Part shown: positions 37,870 through 46,763 of the stretch, one piece after another
Numbering within the stretch: the first letter of the stretch is position 1
How the letters are laid out: each line of letters begins with the position of its first letter
The notes under the pieces: model-generated
What the model was told of the DNA's origin: nothing
Database searches by the model: none
What the model saw: only the letters and a program-made list of their open reading frames with translations
Position numbers and translations under genes: made by a program
Assembly: GCA_017446775.1 (NCBI GenBank)
Contig: JAFSQE010000001.1
Span: 17,954-81,953, forward strand
DNA: 64,000 bases
From: Bacteroidales bacterium
Lineage (GTDB): Bacteria > Bacteroidota > Bacteroidia > Bacteroidales > UBA932
Direction of reading: 5' to 3'

Positions 37870-38631
37870 CTAGAGCTCCTTAACCTTGAGGTTGCGATAC
37901 CAAACGGTGTCGCCGTGGTCCTGGAGACCGATGAAGCCTTCGTGGTTCTCGCCACCTACGTTGAGGATGTACTCATAGGACTCGGGCATGTTGGCCTCGG
38001 AGAACTTGCTGTTGTTGATCAGCTCCTCCCACTTGGGGGTCCAGAGGTGATATTCTACAACGGGTTCGCCGTTCTGGTAGTGAACAACGGTGCCTTCGTA
38101 AACCATGATCTTGGCAGTGTTCCACTCACCTGCGGGCTTAGCGTTCTGCGGCTTTGCAGGGATGATGTCGTACAGGGATGCACTCTGGCGGTTGCCGTCG
38201 CGACCCAGTTTGGCATCGGGGTGACGCTCGTTGTCAAGGATCTGATACTCGGGGCAGGTCTGGTAGATGGAGATGCCGGGAACTTCCTGTGCCAGGAAGA
38301 ATACACCGGAGTTTGCACCTTCTGAAACCTTCCACTCGAAAGTGAACTCGAAGTTTTTGAACTTCTTGGCTGCGAAGATGATGTCGCCGCCGTCCACTGC
38401 ACCAGCCTCACCGCGGCCGCTGCCGTTGATCTTGATGCAGCCGTCCTCTATAGTCCAGGCACCGGGAACATGGTCGGTAAGATAACCGCGCCAGCCTTCC
38501 CATGTCTCGCCGTCAAAGATTGCCACTGCATCGTCTGCAGGAGCGTCGGCAGCTTTCTTCTTGTTGTTCTTGCAAGCGCTCAGGCCGAGCACCATAAGGC
38601 AGATGGCTGCCAATGCAAATATTCTCTTCAT
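37870..38631 (-). CDS. DUF1080 lipoprotein (3-keto-disaccharide hydrolase domain)
   Basis: A 253-residue lipoprotein (lipobox LSAC, Cys20; a KNNKKK tether follows). Residues ~38-253 are one DUF1080/3-keto-disaccharide hydrolase jelly roll: FDGETWEGWRG at the start, NFEFTFEWKVSEGANSGVFF, ASLYDIIPA, and the closing GFIGLQDHGDTVWYRNLKVKEL. Proteins of this family hydrolyse glycosides already oxidised at C3. It is last in an operon behind two Gfo/Idh/MocA oxidoreductases that could supply such 3-keto substrates. Activity is inferred from family and context. Confidence 0.88.
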   Translation of the reverse strand: MKRIFALAAICLMVLGLSACKNNKKKAADAPADDAVAIFDGETWEGWRGYLTDHVPGAWTIEDGCIKINGSGRGEAGAVDGGDIIFAAKKFKNFEFTFEWKVSEGANSGVFFLAQEVPGISIYQTCPEYQILDNERHPDAKLGRDGNRQSASLYDIIPAKPQNAKPAGEWNTAKIMVYEGTVVHYQNGEPVVEYHLWTPKWEELINNSKFSEANMPESYEYILNVGGENHEGFIGLQDHGDTVWYRNLKVKEL

Positions 38632-38652
38632 AATTCTATAATGTGTTAATCA

Positions 38653-40152
38653 TTAAAGTTCCGGCATTGCGGGCAGTGCATAACCCTCACGATAAGTGTG
38701 CTTGATAAGCTCTGCTGCGAAAGCCTGTGCATTGATAGGATCGGTGTATTTGTCCTCGAAAGTCGGGTGACCGTCGTGAACGCTGAAGCCGTCCTTAACC
38801 TTGAACTGGATAGTTTCGGCAGGGTTGATATTGGTGAACTTCATGTTCTTGCCGTCCCATGCGAGCTCGCGGTTGAGGCCCTGCAGGCGAACTGCGAGAA
38901 CACCCATAACCACCATCTCGTTCAGAGGGCCGGCAAACTGGAAGTCAGACTTGCAAGGTACGCGGTTCTCCTTGGACTCCTTGCAAGCGCGGACGAAGTC
39001 CATGTGGTGATCCTGATTTTCAACCTCGCGGGTAGTGCTTGCCGCAGGGATGGGTTTGCCGCTAAGCAACCAGGGGTTGACGCCATAGCAGCCGCATACG
39101 AGAACATCCTTGGTTCCGTAGAAGATAGCTGCGCCGCCGCTCTGGTTCATATTCTTGCCGATAGGCCAGCCAGCAGGGAAGTCGGGCTTCAGGCCGCCGT
39201 CGTACCAGGTAACCTCAACCTCGGGCATAGCCACCTTGGGCATATTGTCACGGGCGGGGAAGCGGAACTTAACTATCTGGGCGTTGGGAGCGCAGTCAAT
39301 CATCAGGTTGGTAGAGCTGCCCTGGCATGCGATAGGGCTGCCGAGTTTGAGGGCGTCAACTACCGGCTGAAGGATGTGGCAGGCCATATCACCGAGAGCA
39401 CCGGTACCGAAGTCCCACCAGCCACGCCAGTTCCAGGGGTGATAGATGGTGTTGAACGGACGATATTTAGCAGGACCGATAAACAAATCCCAGTCGAGGG
39501 TATCGGGGATGGGATCTACGCCTGCGGGAGTCTCAAGACCCTGGGGCCATATAGGACGGTCGGTGAAAGCGTCAACTTTGCGAACCTCACCAATCAGGCC
39601 GCCCTGGATAGCTTCAATCACCTGACGGGTAGAGTTGAGAGATGCGCCCTGGTTACCCATCTGGGTTGCAACACCGTTGGCTGCAGCAAGTTTAGTGAGC
39701 AGACGGGTCTCGTAAACAGTGTGGGTCAGCGGCTTCTCGCAATAAACGTGCTTGCCCATCGCAAGGGCCTGTGCTGCGATGCAGGCATGAGTATGGTCTG
39801 CAGTACCTACTACTACAGCGTCAAACTCGTTGCCGATCTCGTCAAACATCTTGCGGTAATCTTTGTACTTCTTTGCGTTGGGGAAGCGTGCCATCTCGTT
39901 GGCAGCATAGTTCCAGTCGCAGTCGCACAAAGCGACGATGTTCTGGGACTCCATACCGTTGATGTCAGCTGCACCACGGCCGCCGATACCTACACCTACG
40001 ATGTTGAGCCTATCTGTAGCGGCAACCTTTTTTGCTTTCTTGGGAGCTGCAGCTGCTTCAGTGCTCCAGAACGGAGTAGTAGCGATGGCTGCACCGGCTG
40101 CTGCCATTGCACTTGTTTGAAGGAATGACCTTCTTGACATGTTGTTACTCAT
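38653..40152 (-). CDS. Tat-exported Gfo/Idh/MocA family oxidoreductase A
   Basis: A 499-residue NAD(P)-dependent oxidoreductase with a twin-arginine leader (SRRSFLQTSAMAAAGAAI, 6-23). The Rossmann motif GVGIGGRG lies at 53-60, and the family EKP motif at 139-141 (HVYCEKPLTH) carries the Lys that assists hydride transfer. The C-terminal alpha/beta domain includes GALGDMACHILQP. Tat export in a folded state with tightly bound cofactor is the usual inference for these periplasmic sugar dehydrogenases. Flanked by two DUF1080 genes, it probably oxidises a glycoside at C3 or reduces the 3-keto product. Confidence 0.88.
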   Translation of the reverse strand: MSNNMSRRSFLQTSAMAAAGAAIATTPFWSTEAAAAPKKAKKVAATDRLNIVGVGIGGRGAADINGMESQNIVALCDCDWNYAANEMARFPNAKKYKDYRKMFDEIGNEFDAVVVGTADHTHACIAAQALAMGKHVYCEKPLTHTVYETRLLTKLAAANGVATQMGNQGASLNSTRQVIEAIQGGLIGEVRKVDAFTDRPIWPQGLETPAGVDPIPDTLDWDLFIGPAKYRPFNTIYHPWNWRGWWDFGTGALGDMACHILQPVVDALKLGSPIACQGSSTNLMIDCAPNAQIVKFRFPARDNMPKVAMPEVEVTWYDGGLKPDFPAGWPIGKNMNQSGGAAIFYGTKDVLVCGCYGVNPWLLSGKPIPAASTTREVENQDHHMDFVRACKESKENRVPCKSDFQFAGPLNEMVVMGVLAVRLQGLNRELAWDGKNMKFTNINPAETIQFKVKDGFSVHDGHPTFEDKYTDPINAQAFAAELIKHTYREGYALPAMPEL

Positions 40153-40196
40153 GATGTTGATTTATTGTTTGTGTATTATTTGGATTTATTGATGTC

Positions 40197-43094
40197 TTAA
40201 AGGCGTTTTACGCGTACGTTGCGGATCCACAGGCGGTCGCCGTGACCCAAAAAGCCGATGTAGCCGCTTGTGCGCTGCAGGCCCGGGTGCTCGTTGCCGT
40301 CGATGGTGCCATTCTTGGTAGCTTCCACGATGTCACCCTCGGTAACGACCTGGCCGTTCACGGTTACGCGGATGTAGCTCCCCTTCATGTAAATCTCCTC
40401 GCTGTTCCACTCACCCACAGGATTGAGGGCGTCGCGGTTCTTGGCGGGGATGATGCCGTAAAGCGAGCCGTGGTACTGATAAGGTGCCAGCCAGCCCTTG
40501 TAGATGTCGTTGTGATGGTCCAGAATCTGAACCTCGTAGCCCACGTATGCAGAGTCACCCACGCCGGGAGAGCGCACGCCCACGCCGTTGTTTGCACCGG
40601 GAGTGAGCTTGAACTCGAAACGGAAGATGAAATCTGCAAACTCGTCGTTGGTATAGAGGTCGCCGATCCAGCTGCCGCCGCGGCTGCGGCTCTCTACTGC
40701 GATCTCGCCGTTCACGACATTGTAATCCACCTTGTTGCCGTGCCACTTGTGCAGGCTGGTGCCGTCGAACAGCATCTCAAAGCCCTCTGCCTCCTCTTCC
40801 GGAGTCAGTTTGGTGGGCTCCTGGCTGGGGAGTTCGTGGATGTAGAGATCGCGGTAAGCGATGCGGCTGCCGTGTGCCTGCAGCTCGATGTACTCCTCTA
40901 CGGGGATAGGCAGGTCGCGGTCCCAGTAGTTTTCAAGCACGATGTTGTCCACCACCTTCTGACCGTTCAGGTAAACGGTGACGCGCTCGCCCTGCATGCG
41001 GATGTAGAAGCTGTTCCACTCGCCCACTGCGTTGTCTGCGATAACCAGAGGGATGCGCTCTGTCTTCTGGTTGTTATACAGGCCGCCGCTGCCCACCTGG
41101 GCGCCTACCCATGTGCGGGCGGTATCCCAAATCTGCACCTGGGGGCAGGAACGCAGATAGATACCGGCGTCGCCCTCTTTCTGGCCGGGATAAATCTTCC
41201 AGTCGAGATACATCTCAAAGTCTTTGTACTTCTTGGTGGTGCAGAGGTTGTCGTATGCGTGGCCCACGAACTCTATGTTGCCGTTGGCTACCACCCAGTT
41301 CTCTGCCATCACCTTGTCGGCCTTAGCCTGGGCTGCAGCGAGCTGCTTGGGAGAGAGTTTGTAGCGGAGATAGGGGTTGCCCTCGCCATACTCGTTGGTG
41401 GGAATCATCCCCTGCCAGCCGGTGAGGTCCTTGCCGTTGAACATCGATACATAACCGGGGTCATCCTTGGGAACAGCGGCGAGATAGTTCTCTATGCGCT
41501 GCAGATCGTAAGGGTAGTCACGGCCGGTGTCGATGCTCTTGATGCGGTTCATCACCTCAACGATCTGCGGACCGTAGAAGTTGGGATTGCTGGTAGCGAT
41601 CTTGCGGATTGCATTTGCAGCCGCCACCTGGGTATCCTTATCGTCCAGGAACCTGGCAGCATACATGATACCCTGGAATGCGCCGGTTTCTCCAATGCAC
41701 TCCAGTATGGCATTCTTATGTTCTGCATTCTTTGCATATTCCATCACTGCACGGTAGCGGAGCAACTGCTGTGCGCCCGGTTCTGCAGCAAAAGGAACTT
41801 TCTCAAGAATGTAACCTGCGATGGCCAGATTGGCAAGAAGCTCGTCGTTAGGATTCTTGCTCAAGATTTCAAGAGTCTGCGGCATGCTGGCAAACTTGAT
41901 TATCAGCGGCCAGTAATATGCCTTGCTCTGCGGAGTTACGATATTGCAACGGTTGGAGAGAATCTCAAACTTTTCTGCATCGGTCTTGCCCTCGAGAGCC
42001 TCACAGATAGCATCAGTGATTCTGGGACGAGTCGCCTCGCTGCTGCTTTCAAGCAGGGAGAAGAGGGTCAGCAGGTCATCTTTCTCTGCCACAGATGCAA
42101 GCGCGTTGAATGCGGCGCCGCTCACCTGATTGTCATCGTCGAACAGGCTGCCCATAACCAGATCTTTATTTTCCAGTGACTCGCGCTGGCTGATAAGGTT
42201 AAGGATTGCCTGCTTGCCTGCGGGGGTTGCTTTGTCAAAGTAAGGAGCCACAACGTCTGCCACCTTGCCGGGGATGCAGCGCAGGCAGGCCTCTGCCACT
42301 GCCACATCACCCTCATCGCTGCTGGTGAGCATCTTGGCCATGGTGGGCAGGGCGCAGCAGCAGCCCGATTTGGTGAGTGCCCATGCAGCCTCTTTGCGAA
42401 CGCGTGCATCGGCATCGGAGAGATAAGCCTTGAAGGTCTTGGAAAGCGATTTGTCTTTCTGCTCGCCCAGCCACCAGATAAGGTCGGCAACGGTCTCGCT
42501 GCTCTTAACCTTGGGGAGAGTCTCCACTATAGCGGCCTTTGCCTCAGAGATATCGCCCACCTTGCCCAGCATATCGAACAAGGTGACGTTGTCCACACCC
42601 TTCTTGATACTCTTCACCAGGTCCTTAACCTTTGTGGCGGGAGTGGTGCCGGGATCGTATTCGCTCACCAGGGTGGTGTTCTTGTTCTCGTAGTTGACAC
42701 CCATCACCATCAGCTGACGTACAAAGAACTGCTTCAGGGTAGCATCTTCTGTCTTGTCGGCATAAGCGGTATAGGCATCCGCAACCTCCTGCAACTTCTG
42801 CCCGTCGGCTGCGGTAGCCTTAGCTGCAATTGCACCCAGGGCATATTCTACAGCCACCTGAGAGTCGTCCTGCTTGAGCAGCATGCCGTAGAGCAGGTCC
42901 ATGCCGGTCTTGCCGGTGGCCAGCAGCTCGTCGGCGAGCTGGTTGTAGAGATTCATATCCTTGGCGGGGAGTTTTGCAAGAGCATCACCCACCACGGTGT
43001 TGGCATTGCGGGAATTGGGCTGTGCCTGTGCGCCAAAACCGAAGGCCGCGATAAGGGCGGCGGCAATTATAAAGCTTCTGAATATCTTTTTCAT
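40197..43094 (-). CDS. HEAT-repeat protein with two C-terminal DUF1080 (3-keto-hydrolase) domains
   Basis: A 965-residue exported protein (leader 1-24, ending GAQA). Residues ~30-540 are alpha-helical HEAT-like repeats (for example TLPKVKSSETVADLIWWLGE and RKEAAWALTKSGCCCALPTM). Two tandem DUF1080 jelly rolls follow: ~546-755 (MFNGKDLTGWQGM ... EYIELQAHGSRIAYRDLYI) and ~770-965 (MLFDGTSLHKWHG ... GFLGHGDRLWIRNVRV). The second keeps the SLYGIIPA block of the small paralogue; the first is more divergent (GSGGLYNNQ). It sits between the two oxidoreductase genes. It likely cleaves 3-keto-glycosides, with the HEAT array as scaffold or substrate platform, which is speculation. Confidence 0.82.
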   Translation of the reverse strand: MKKIFRSFIIAAALIAAFGFGAQAQPNSRNANTVVGDALAKLPAKDMNLYNQLADELLATGKTGMDLLYGMLLKQDDSQVAVEYALGAIAAKATAADGQKLQEVADAYTAYADKTEDATLKQFFVRQLMVMGVNYENKNTTLVSEYDPGTTPATKVKDLVKSIKKGVDNVTLFDMLGKVGDISEAKAAIVETLPKVKSSETVADLIWWLGEQKDKSLSKTFKAYLSDADARVRKEAAWALTKSGCCCALPTMAKMLTSSDEGDVAVAEACLRCIPGKVADVVAPYFDKATPAGKQAILNLISQRESLENKDLVMGSLFDDDNQVSGAAFNALASVAEKDDLLTLFSLLESSSEATRPRITDAICEALEGKTDAEKFEILSNRCNIVTPQSKAYYWPLIIKFASMPQTLEILSKNPNDELLANLAIAGYILEKVPFAAEPGAQQLLRYRAVMEYAKNAEHKNAILECIGETGAFQGIMYAARFLDDKDTQVAAANAIRKIATSNPNFYGPQIVEVMNRIKSIDTGRDYPYDLQRIENYLAAVPKDDPGYVSMFNGKDLTGWQGMIPTNEYGEGNPYLRYKLSPKQLAAAQAKADKVMAENWVVANGNIEFVGHAYDNLCTTKKYKDFEMYLDWKIYPGQKEGDAGIYLRSCPQVQIWDTARTWVGAQVGSGGLYNNQKTERIPLVIADNAVGEWNSFYIRMQGERVTVYLNGQKVVDNIVLENYWDRDLPIPVEEYIELQAHGSRIAYRDLYIHELPSQEPTKLTPEEEAEGFEMLFDGTSLHKWHGNKVDYNVVNGEIAVESRSRGGSWIGDLYTNDEFADFIFRFEFKLTPGANNGVGVRSPGVGDSAYVGYEVQILDHHNDIYKGWLAPYQYHGSLYGIIPAKNRDALNPVGEWNSEEIYMKGSYIRVTVNGQVVTEGDIVEATKNGTIDGNEHPGLQRTSGYIGFLGHGDRLWIRNVRVKRL

Positions 43095-43112
43095 GATTGT
43101 CTCCTCCCTTAA

Positions 43113-44381
43113 TTAAAGTGTCCAGGGTTTACGCATCGGCTGGTCTACCAGACGGTTTGCAGCGTCGTCGTTGATAAACAGCTGCTTTTCTGAATCGAAG
43201 TGGAGGGTGCGGCCCAGCTGCAGTGCCACGGCACCCATGTTGACGATAGTACAGCTGCGATGGCCGTTGATCTCGTTGAGCGCGAATTTCTTGCGTGTGC
43301 GCACGCACTCCAGAAAGTCGGTTTCCTGCGGCAGCGGGTCGGGGAAGTCTGCAAGTTTATCCTTCCAGCCGGGGATGTCGCAAACGAAGTTGTTGTAAAC
43401 GTTGCCGTTGGGACCCTGGATGTACGGGGTCTTGGGGTCGCCAAAGTCTTCGCCCCAGAGGACGATCTTGCAGCCGTCGGCATAGGTGTAAACGATTTCG
43501 CGCCAGGTTCCGGCAGCGTCGTAGTGCTGCTGGGGTGCATCGATCTCGACCTTGATGGGACTCTCGTTATCCTTGCCCAGCAGATACTGCACGGGGTCGA
43601 GATAGTGCTGACCCATGTCGCCCAGTCCGCCGGCATCGTAGTCCCAGTAACCACGGAAGGTGTCGTGGCAGCGGTGCTCGTTATACGGCTTGTAGGGTGC
43701 GGGACCCAGCCACATATCGTAGTCAAAGTAGTCGGGCACTGGCTGGGGATCCAGATGCTCCTTGCCTACCCAGAAGAACTTCCAGTCGAAACCGGTGTGC
43801 TTGGAAACGGTAACCGTGAGGGGCCACCCCAGCAGACCGCTGTCCACAAGCTTCTTGAGTGGAGCCACCTCGGTGCCGAGACCGTAGAAGGTATCCTCGA
43901 AGCGGAACCAGGTATTCAGGCGGAAGATGGTGTTATAGCGCTTCATGGCTTCGACAACCCTCTTGCCCTCGCCGATGGTACGGGTCATGGGCTTTTCGCA
44001 CCATACATCCTTGCCTGCCTTGGCCGCCTCGATGGACATTATCGCATGCCAGTGAGGCGGGGTGCAGACGTGCACGATATCCACGTTGGGGTCATGAATC
44101 AGGTCCATGAAGTTGTGATAGCAGGCTACCTGGCCGAATCCGGCCTCTTTAGCCATTCTCTCGCCCCTGTCCAGACGGGTCTGGTCCACATCGCAAAGCG
44201 CTACCAGACGATCGGGCATCTTGAAGTGATGGCCGCGGCCGATGCCGCCAAAGCCGATGATACCCTTTGTGAGCTGGTCGCTGGGAGCGATGTAGCCCTT
44301 ACCGCCGAGCACGTGGCGCGGCAAGATGGTGAACGCAGCCACGGCCGCCGTTCCCTTGAGGAATTGTCTTCTGCTTGTCAT
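43113..44381 (-). CDS. Tat-exported Gfo/Idh/MocA family oxidoreductase B
   Basis: A 422-residue paralogue of the other oxidoreductase in the operon. Twin-arginine leader TSRRQFLKGTAAVAA (2-16); nucleotide motif GFGGIGRG (43-50); EKP motif at 129-131 (DVWCEKPMTR); GGLGDMGQHYLDP in the C-terminal domain. It is the first gene of the operon, 18 bases before the HEAT-DUF1080 gene. Two different dehydrogenases in one unit could give complementary oxidation and reduction steps of a 3-keto route or two substrate ranges. The direction of each cannot be decided from sequence. Confidence 0.88.
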   Translation of the reverse strand: MTSRRQFLKGTAAVAAFTILPRHVLGGKGYIAPSDQLTKGIIGFGGIGRGHHFKMPDRLVALCDVDQTRLDRGERMAKEAGFGQVACYHNFMDLIHDPNVDIVHVCTPPHWHAIMSIEAAKAGKDVWCEKPMTRTIGEGKRVVEAMKRYNTIFRLNTWFRFEDTFYGLGTEVAPLKKLVDSGLLGWPLTVTVSKHTGFDWKFFWVGKEHLDPQPVPDYFDYDMWLGPAPYKPYNEHRCHDTFRGYWDYDAGGLGDMGQHYLDPVQYLLGKDNESPIKVEIDAPQQHYDAAGTWREIVYTYADGCKIVLWGEDFGDPKTPYIQGPNGNVYNNFVCDIPGWKDKLADFPDPLPQETDFLECVRTRKKFALNEINGHRSCTIVNMGAVALQLGRTLHFDSEKQLFINDDAANRLVDQPMRKPWTL

Positions 44382-44400
44382 GTCGTTTTTATTATTTAAC

Positions 44401-44460
44401 TGATATTAAATCTGTTAGTTGATATTCTGGCTTGGAAAAAGCCAATATCTGTCAAAATTA
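44401..44460 (-). promoter_or_regulatory. Upstream region of the 3-keto operon: -7 element and TGATATT repeats
   Basis: On the minus strand TAATTTTG (44460-44453) fits the -7 consensus, giving a leader of about 65 nt. That leader holds TGATATT twice (44401-44407 and 44420-44426) and once inverted (AATATC, 44444-44449), plus an imperfect hairpin around GGCTTggaaaAAGCC. The repeats could be operator half-sites or an RNA structure. The -33 element is not evident. Confidence 0.35.
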
Positions 44461-44511
44461 AACATTTTTCGCGGAAAAACACCCACCCTATTAAGAAAAA
44501 AAAAGAGAGGA

Positions 44512-44961
44512 TTATTTCCTCTCCATCTCTCTTCTTATGTCTTTCTCCTTGATAGTCTCGCGTTTGTCGAACTCCCGCTTGCCGCGGGCCAGCGCAATAT
44601 CCAGTTTCGCGTATCCGTTGTCACTGATAAACAACTTTACCGCAACGATCGTCATCCCCTTCTCGCGGGTAGCCCGCTGCAGGCGGCGCAGTTCCCGCCT
44701 GGTGAGCAGCAGCTTGCGGTCGCGCTTGGGGTCGTGCCGGTTGTAACTCCCCCACCAGTACTCCGCCACATTCATGTTGCGCACATACAGTTCGCCGGCG
44801 GCAAAGTAGCAGTATGCATCAACCAGCGAGGCCTTCCCGGCACGTATGGATTTTATCTCGGTGCCGGAGAGCACGATGCCGGCGGTGAACTTCTCGATGA
44901 ACTCGTAGTCGAATGAAGCCCGCCTGTTCTTGATTACAACTGTGCTCTTAGCCTTGGCCAT
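44512..44961 (-). CDS. smpB: SsrA-binding protein SmpB
   Basis: A 149-residue SmpB of normal length. It contains [21 protein letters not shown] (in part), [20 protein letters not shown]-type [12 protein letters not shown], and the basic C-terminal tail [11 protein letters not shown] that enters the ribosomal mRNA channel. It delivers tmRNA to stalled ribosomes. No ssrA gene is visible in this window. It starts 3 bases after the lipoprotein gene, so they form a pair. Confidence 0.96.
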   Translation of the reverse strand: MAKAKSTVVIKNRRASFDYEFIEKFTAGIVLSGTEIKSIRAGKASLVDAYCYFAAGELYVRNMNVAEYWWGSYNRHDPKRDRKLLLTRRELRRLQRATREKGMTIVAVKLFISDNGYAKLDIALARGKREFDKRETIKEKDIRREMERK

Positions 44962-44964
44962 GCC

Positions 44965-45837
44965 CTATTTCCTGTTGGAAACCTCTACGTTGGTGATCAT
45001 AACCCGTGAAAGCCCTTCAGAGTCGAAGTGGCGGAAAGCGATACATATCTTTTGGCCGATATATCCGTCCAGGCTAAGGCGATGGGCGGTGAGAGTCTCT
45101 GCGCTGGTGGTAACCTCCTCCAGCAGCACATCAATCGGATGTACCCCCTCTTCGTCGTAGGTTGCGGCGCATACCTGATATTTGTCCCCCAGATAATCTG
45201 CATTGCCACCCTTGACCTCCCAGCGGAGCGTAAAGCCGGTTGCGGGAATGGTAAACCGGGGCGACACCAGCCAGTTGTCGGGTGTAAGCACTCGGCCAAA
45301 ATCCTCGTGGTAAGAGTAGGAATATGCAAAGGTCTCGTCCGTTTCCGAGTCACGGCAGCAGCGCCAGCCAAACCCGTCGCCGTCGGCATCAAGATTGGAG
45401 TCGTTGTCGCCATACCAGCCGGTAGGGACCGTGTTCTCCACCACCATGTACTTGTCGTTAAAATTCTCTTTGACAAAATAATATATCCTGGGGGCCTGCT
45501 CAACTTTGACCACCAGCGTGGCTTTGCCCGCGGTGATGGTAACCTCTGCCTGGCGATAGTCGTAGCTGCCGTTTTCATAGAGGCGGATCAGGAGATCCTG
45601 CCTGTCCGCCGCCTTGCCGGAGGGTGTCTCCACCACCAGCCACTCTGCAGAAGATGCCGCCTTCCAGCTACGGTTGCAGTTTATCTTTATGCTGCCCGTC
45701 TGGCGGTCAAAGGTGTATTCCACCGCATCCTCCGCGCTGCCGGTGGCCAGCTCCAGGGTGGTGTTCTCCAAAGATGGCCCGCAGCCACACACCAGCCACA
45801 TCGTCAGCAAAACAATTGTCAGATATATCTTTTTCAT
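44965..45837 (-). CDS. Lipoprotein with BACON-like domain and jelly-roll C-terminus
   Basis: A 290-residue lipoprotein (lipobox region LVCGC, Cys17 or Cys19). Residues ~30-115 look like a BACON immunoglobulin-type domain (IKINCNRSWKAASSAEWLVV, later TLVVKVEQAP). Residues ~120-290 look like a choice-of-anchor/cleaved-adhesin jelly roll: FNDKYMVVENTVPTGW, NWLVSPRFTIPATGFTLRWE, and KICIAFRHFDSEG. BACON domains occur on surface proteins that bind host or dietary glycans or mucin. Function here is unknown. It shares a transcript with smpB and is divergent from miaA. Confidence 0.72.
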   Translation of the reverse strand: MKKIYLTIVLLTMWLVCGCGPSLENTTLELATGSAEDAVEYTFDRQTGSIKINCNRSWKAASSAEWLVVETPSGKAADRQDLLIRLYENGSYDYRQAEVTITAGKATLVVKVEQAPRIYYFVKENFNDKYMVVENTVPTGWYGDNDSNLDADGDGFGWRCCRDSETDETFAYSYSYHEDFGRVLTPDNWLVSPRFTIPATGFTLRWEVKGGNADYLGDKYQVCAATYDEEGVHPIDVLLEEVTTSAETLTAHRLSLDGYIGQKICIAFRHFDSEGLSRVMITNVEVSNRK

Positions 45838-45863
45838 GATATGCAGCCAAAATTAGTTCTGTG

Positions 45864-45891
45864 CAAATATACTATAAAAATCATACCTTTG
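45864..45891. promoter_or_regulatory. Back-to-back -7 elements for the BACON lipoprotein (-) and miaA (+)
   Basis: TATATTTG on the minus strand (45871-45864) and TACCTTTG on the plus strand (45884-45891) both match the -7 consensus. The plus-strand element ends 5 bases before the miaA ATG, so transcription would begin at or beside the start codon. Confidence 0.55.
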
Positions 45892-45896
45892 CTTTT

Positions 45897-46763
45897 ATGT
45901 ACGACGAATACGATATCGTTTGCGTGCTGGGGCCGACGGCCAGCGGCAAGACCCGCTATGCGGTGGATCTGGCGCGCAGGATGGGTGCGGAGATACTCTC
46001 TGCCGACTCCCGGCAGGTCTACCGCGGCATGGATATCGGCACCGGGAAGGACCTCGACGAATACGGCGATGTCCCCTACCACCTTATCGATATCGTAGAT
46101 GCCGGGCAGAAATACGATATCTTCTGCTACCAGCGTGATTTTGAAAAGGCGTACAGGGATATTGTAGAGCGCGGCCGGCGGGCCATAATATGCGGAGGCA
46201 GCGGGCTGTATATAGAGGCGGCATGCTGCGGCTACCACCTGCCCGACGTACCCCCCGACCCCGCCCTGCGCGCAGAGCTGGAGAAGTTCGACGACCAGAC
46301 CCTTATCGCGCGGCTTGCGAGCCTTAAGAAACTGCACAACCATACCGACTACGACACCCGCAGGCGGCTGATACGTGCTCTGGAAATTGCCATATACGAG
46401 CAGGAGCATCCGGTACAGCGGAGCGCCTTTCTGCCCAAGAAGGTCAAGTTCATCGGGATTAACGTCTCCCACGAACAGCGGCGCGAGCGGATAGACCGCC
46501 GGCTCGACGAGCGCCTTGCTGCGGGGATGGTAGACGAGGTGAAAGGCCTCCTTAAAAGCGGCATCGCCCCCGAAGACCTTATCTATTATGGACTGGAATA
46601 CAAGTTTGTGACCCGCCACCTTATCGGAGAGCTGACCTATGAAGATATGAAAAGCGGCCTTAAGACCGCCATTCATCAGTTTGCGAAACGCCAGATGACC
46701 TGGTTCCGCGGGATGGAAAGAAGGGGGATAGAGATCGAATGGGTCGACCCTATACCGTCATAA
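45897..46763 (+). CDS. miaA: tRNA dimethylallyltransferase
   Basis: A 288-residue MiaA from the ATG at 45897; the frame can also be opened at a GTG at 45861, but that falls upstream of the predicted transcription start. The P-loop GPTASGKT is at 12-19, followed by LSADSRQVYRGMDIGTGK and GGSGLYIEA, then the RRLIRALEI and KRQMTWFRG motifs. It transfers dimethylallyl to A37 of tRNAs reading U-starting codons. Its last 14 bases overlap the 3' end of frr on the other strand. Confidence 0.95.
   Translation: MYDEYDIVCVLGPTASGKTRYAVDLARRMGAEILSADSRQVYRGMDIGTGKDLDEYGDVPYHLIDIVDAGQKYDIFCYQRDFEKAYRDIVERGRRAIICGGSGLYIEAACCGYHLPDVPPDPALRAELEKFDDQTLIARLASLKKLHNHTDYDTRRRLIRALEIAIYEQEHPVQRSAFLPKKVKFIGINVSHEQRRERIDRRLDERLAAGMVDEVKGLLKSGIAPEDLIYYGLEYKFVTRHLIGELTYEDMKSGLKTAIHQFAKRQMTWFRGMERRGIEIEWVDPIPS

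Noticed and set aside
38698..42179. Long plus-strand frames (476 and 645 codons) opposite the oxidoreductase and HEAT-DUF1080 genes
   Set aside because: Both are antisense to proteins with clear leaders and domains; their translations are low-complexity Val/Ala/Leu-rich mirror sequences.
36549..44381. pgk as part of the same operon as the DUF1080/oxidoreductase genes
   Set aside because: They are on opposite strands and separated by a strong bidirectional terminator at 37818-37855.
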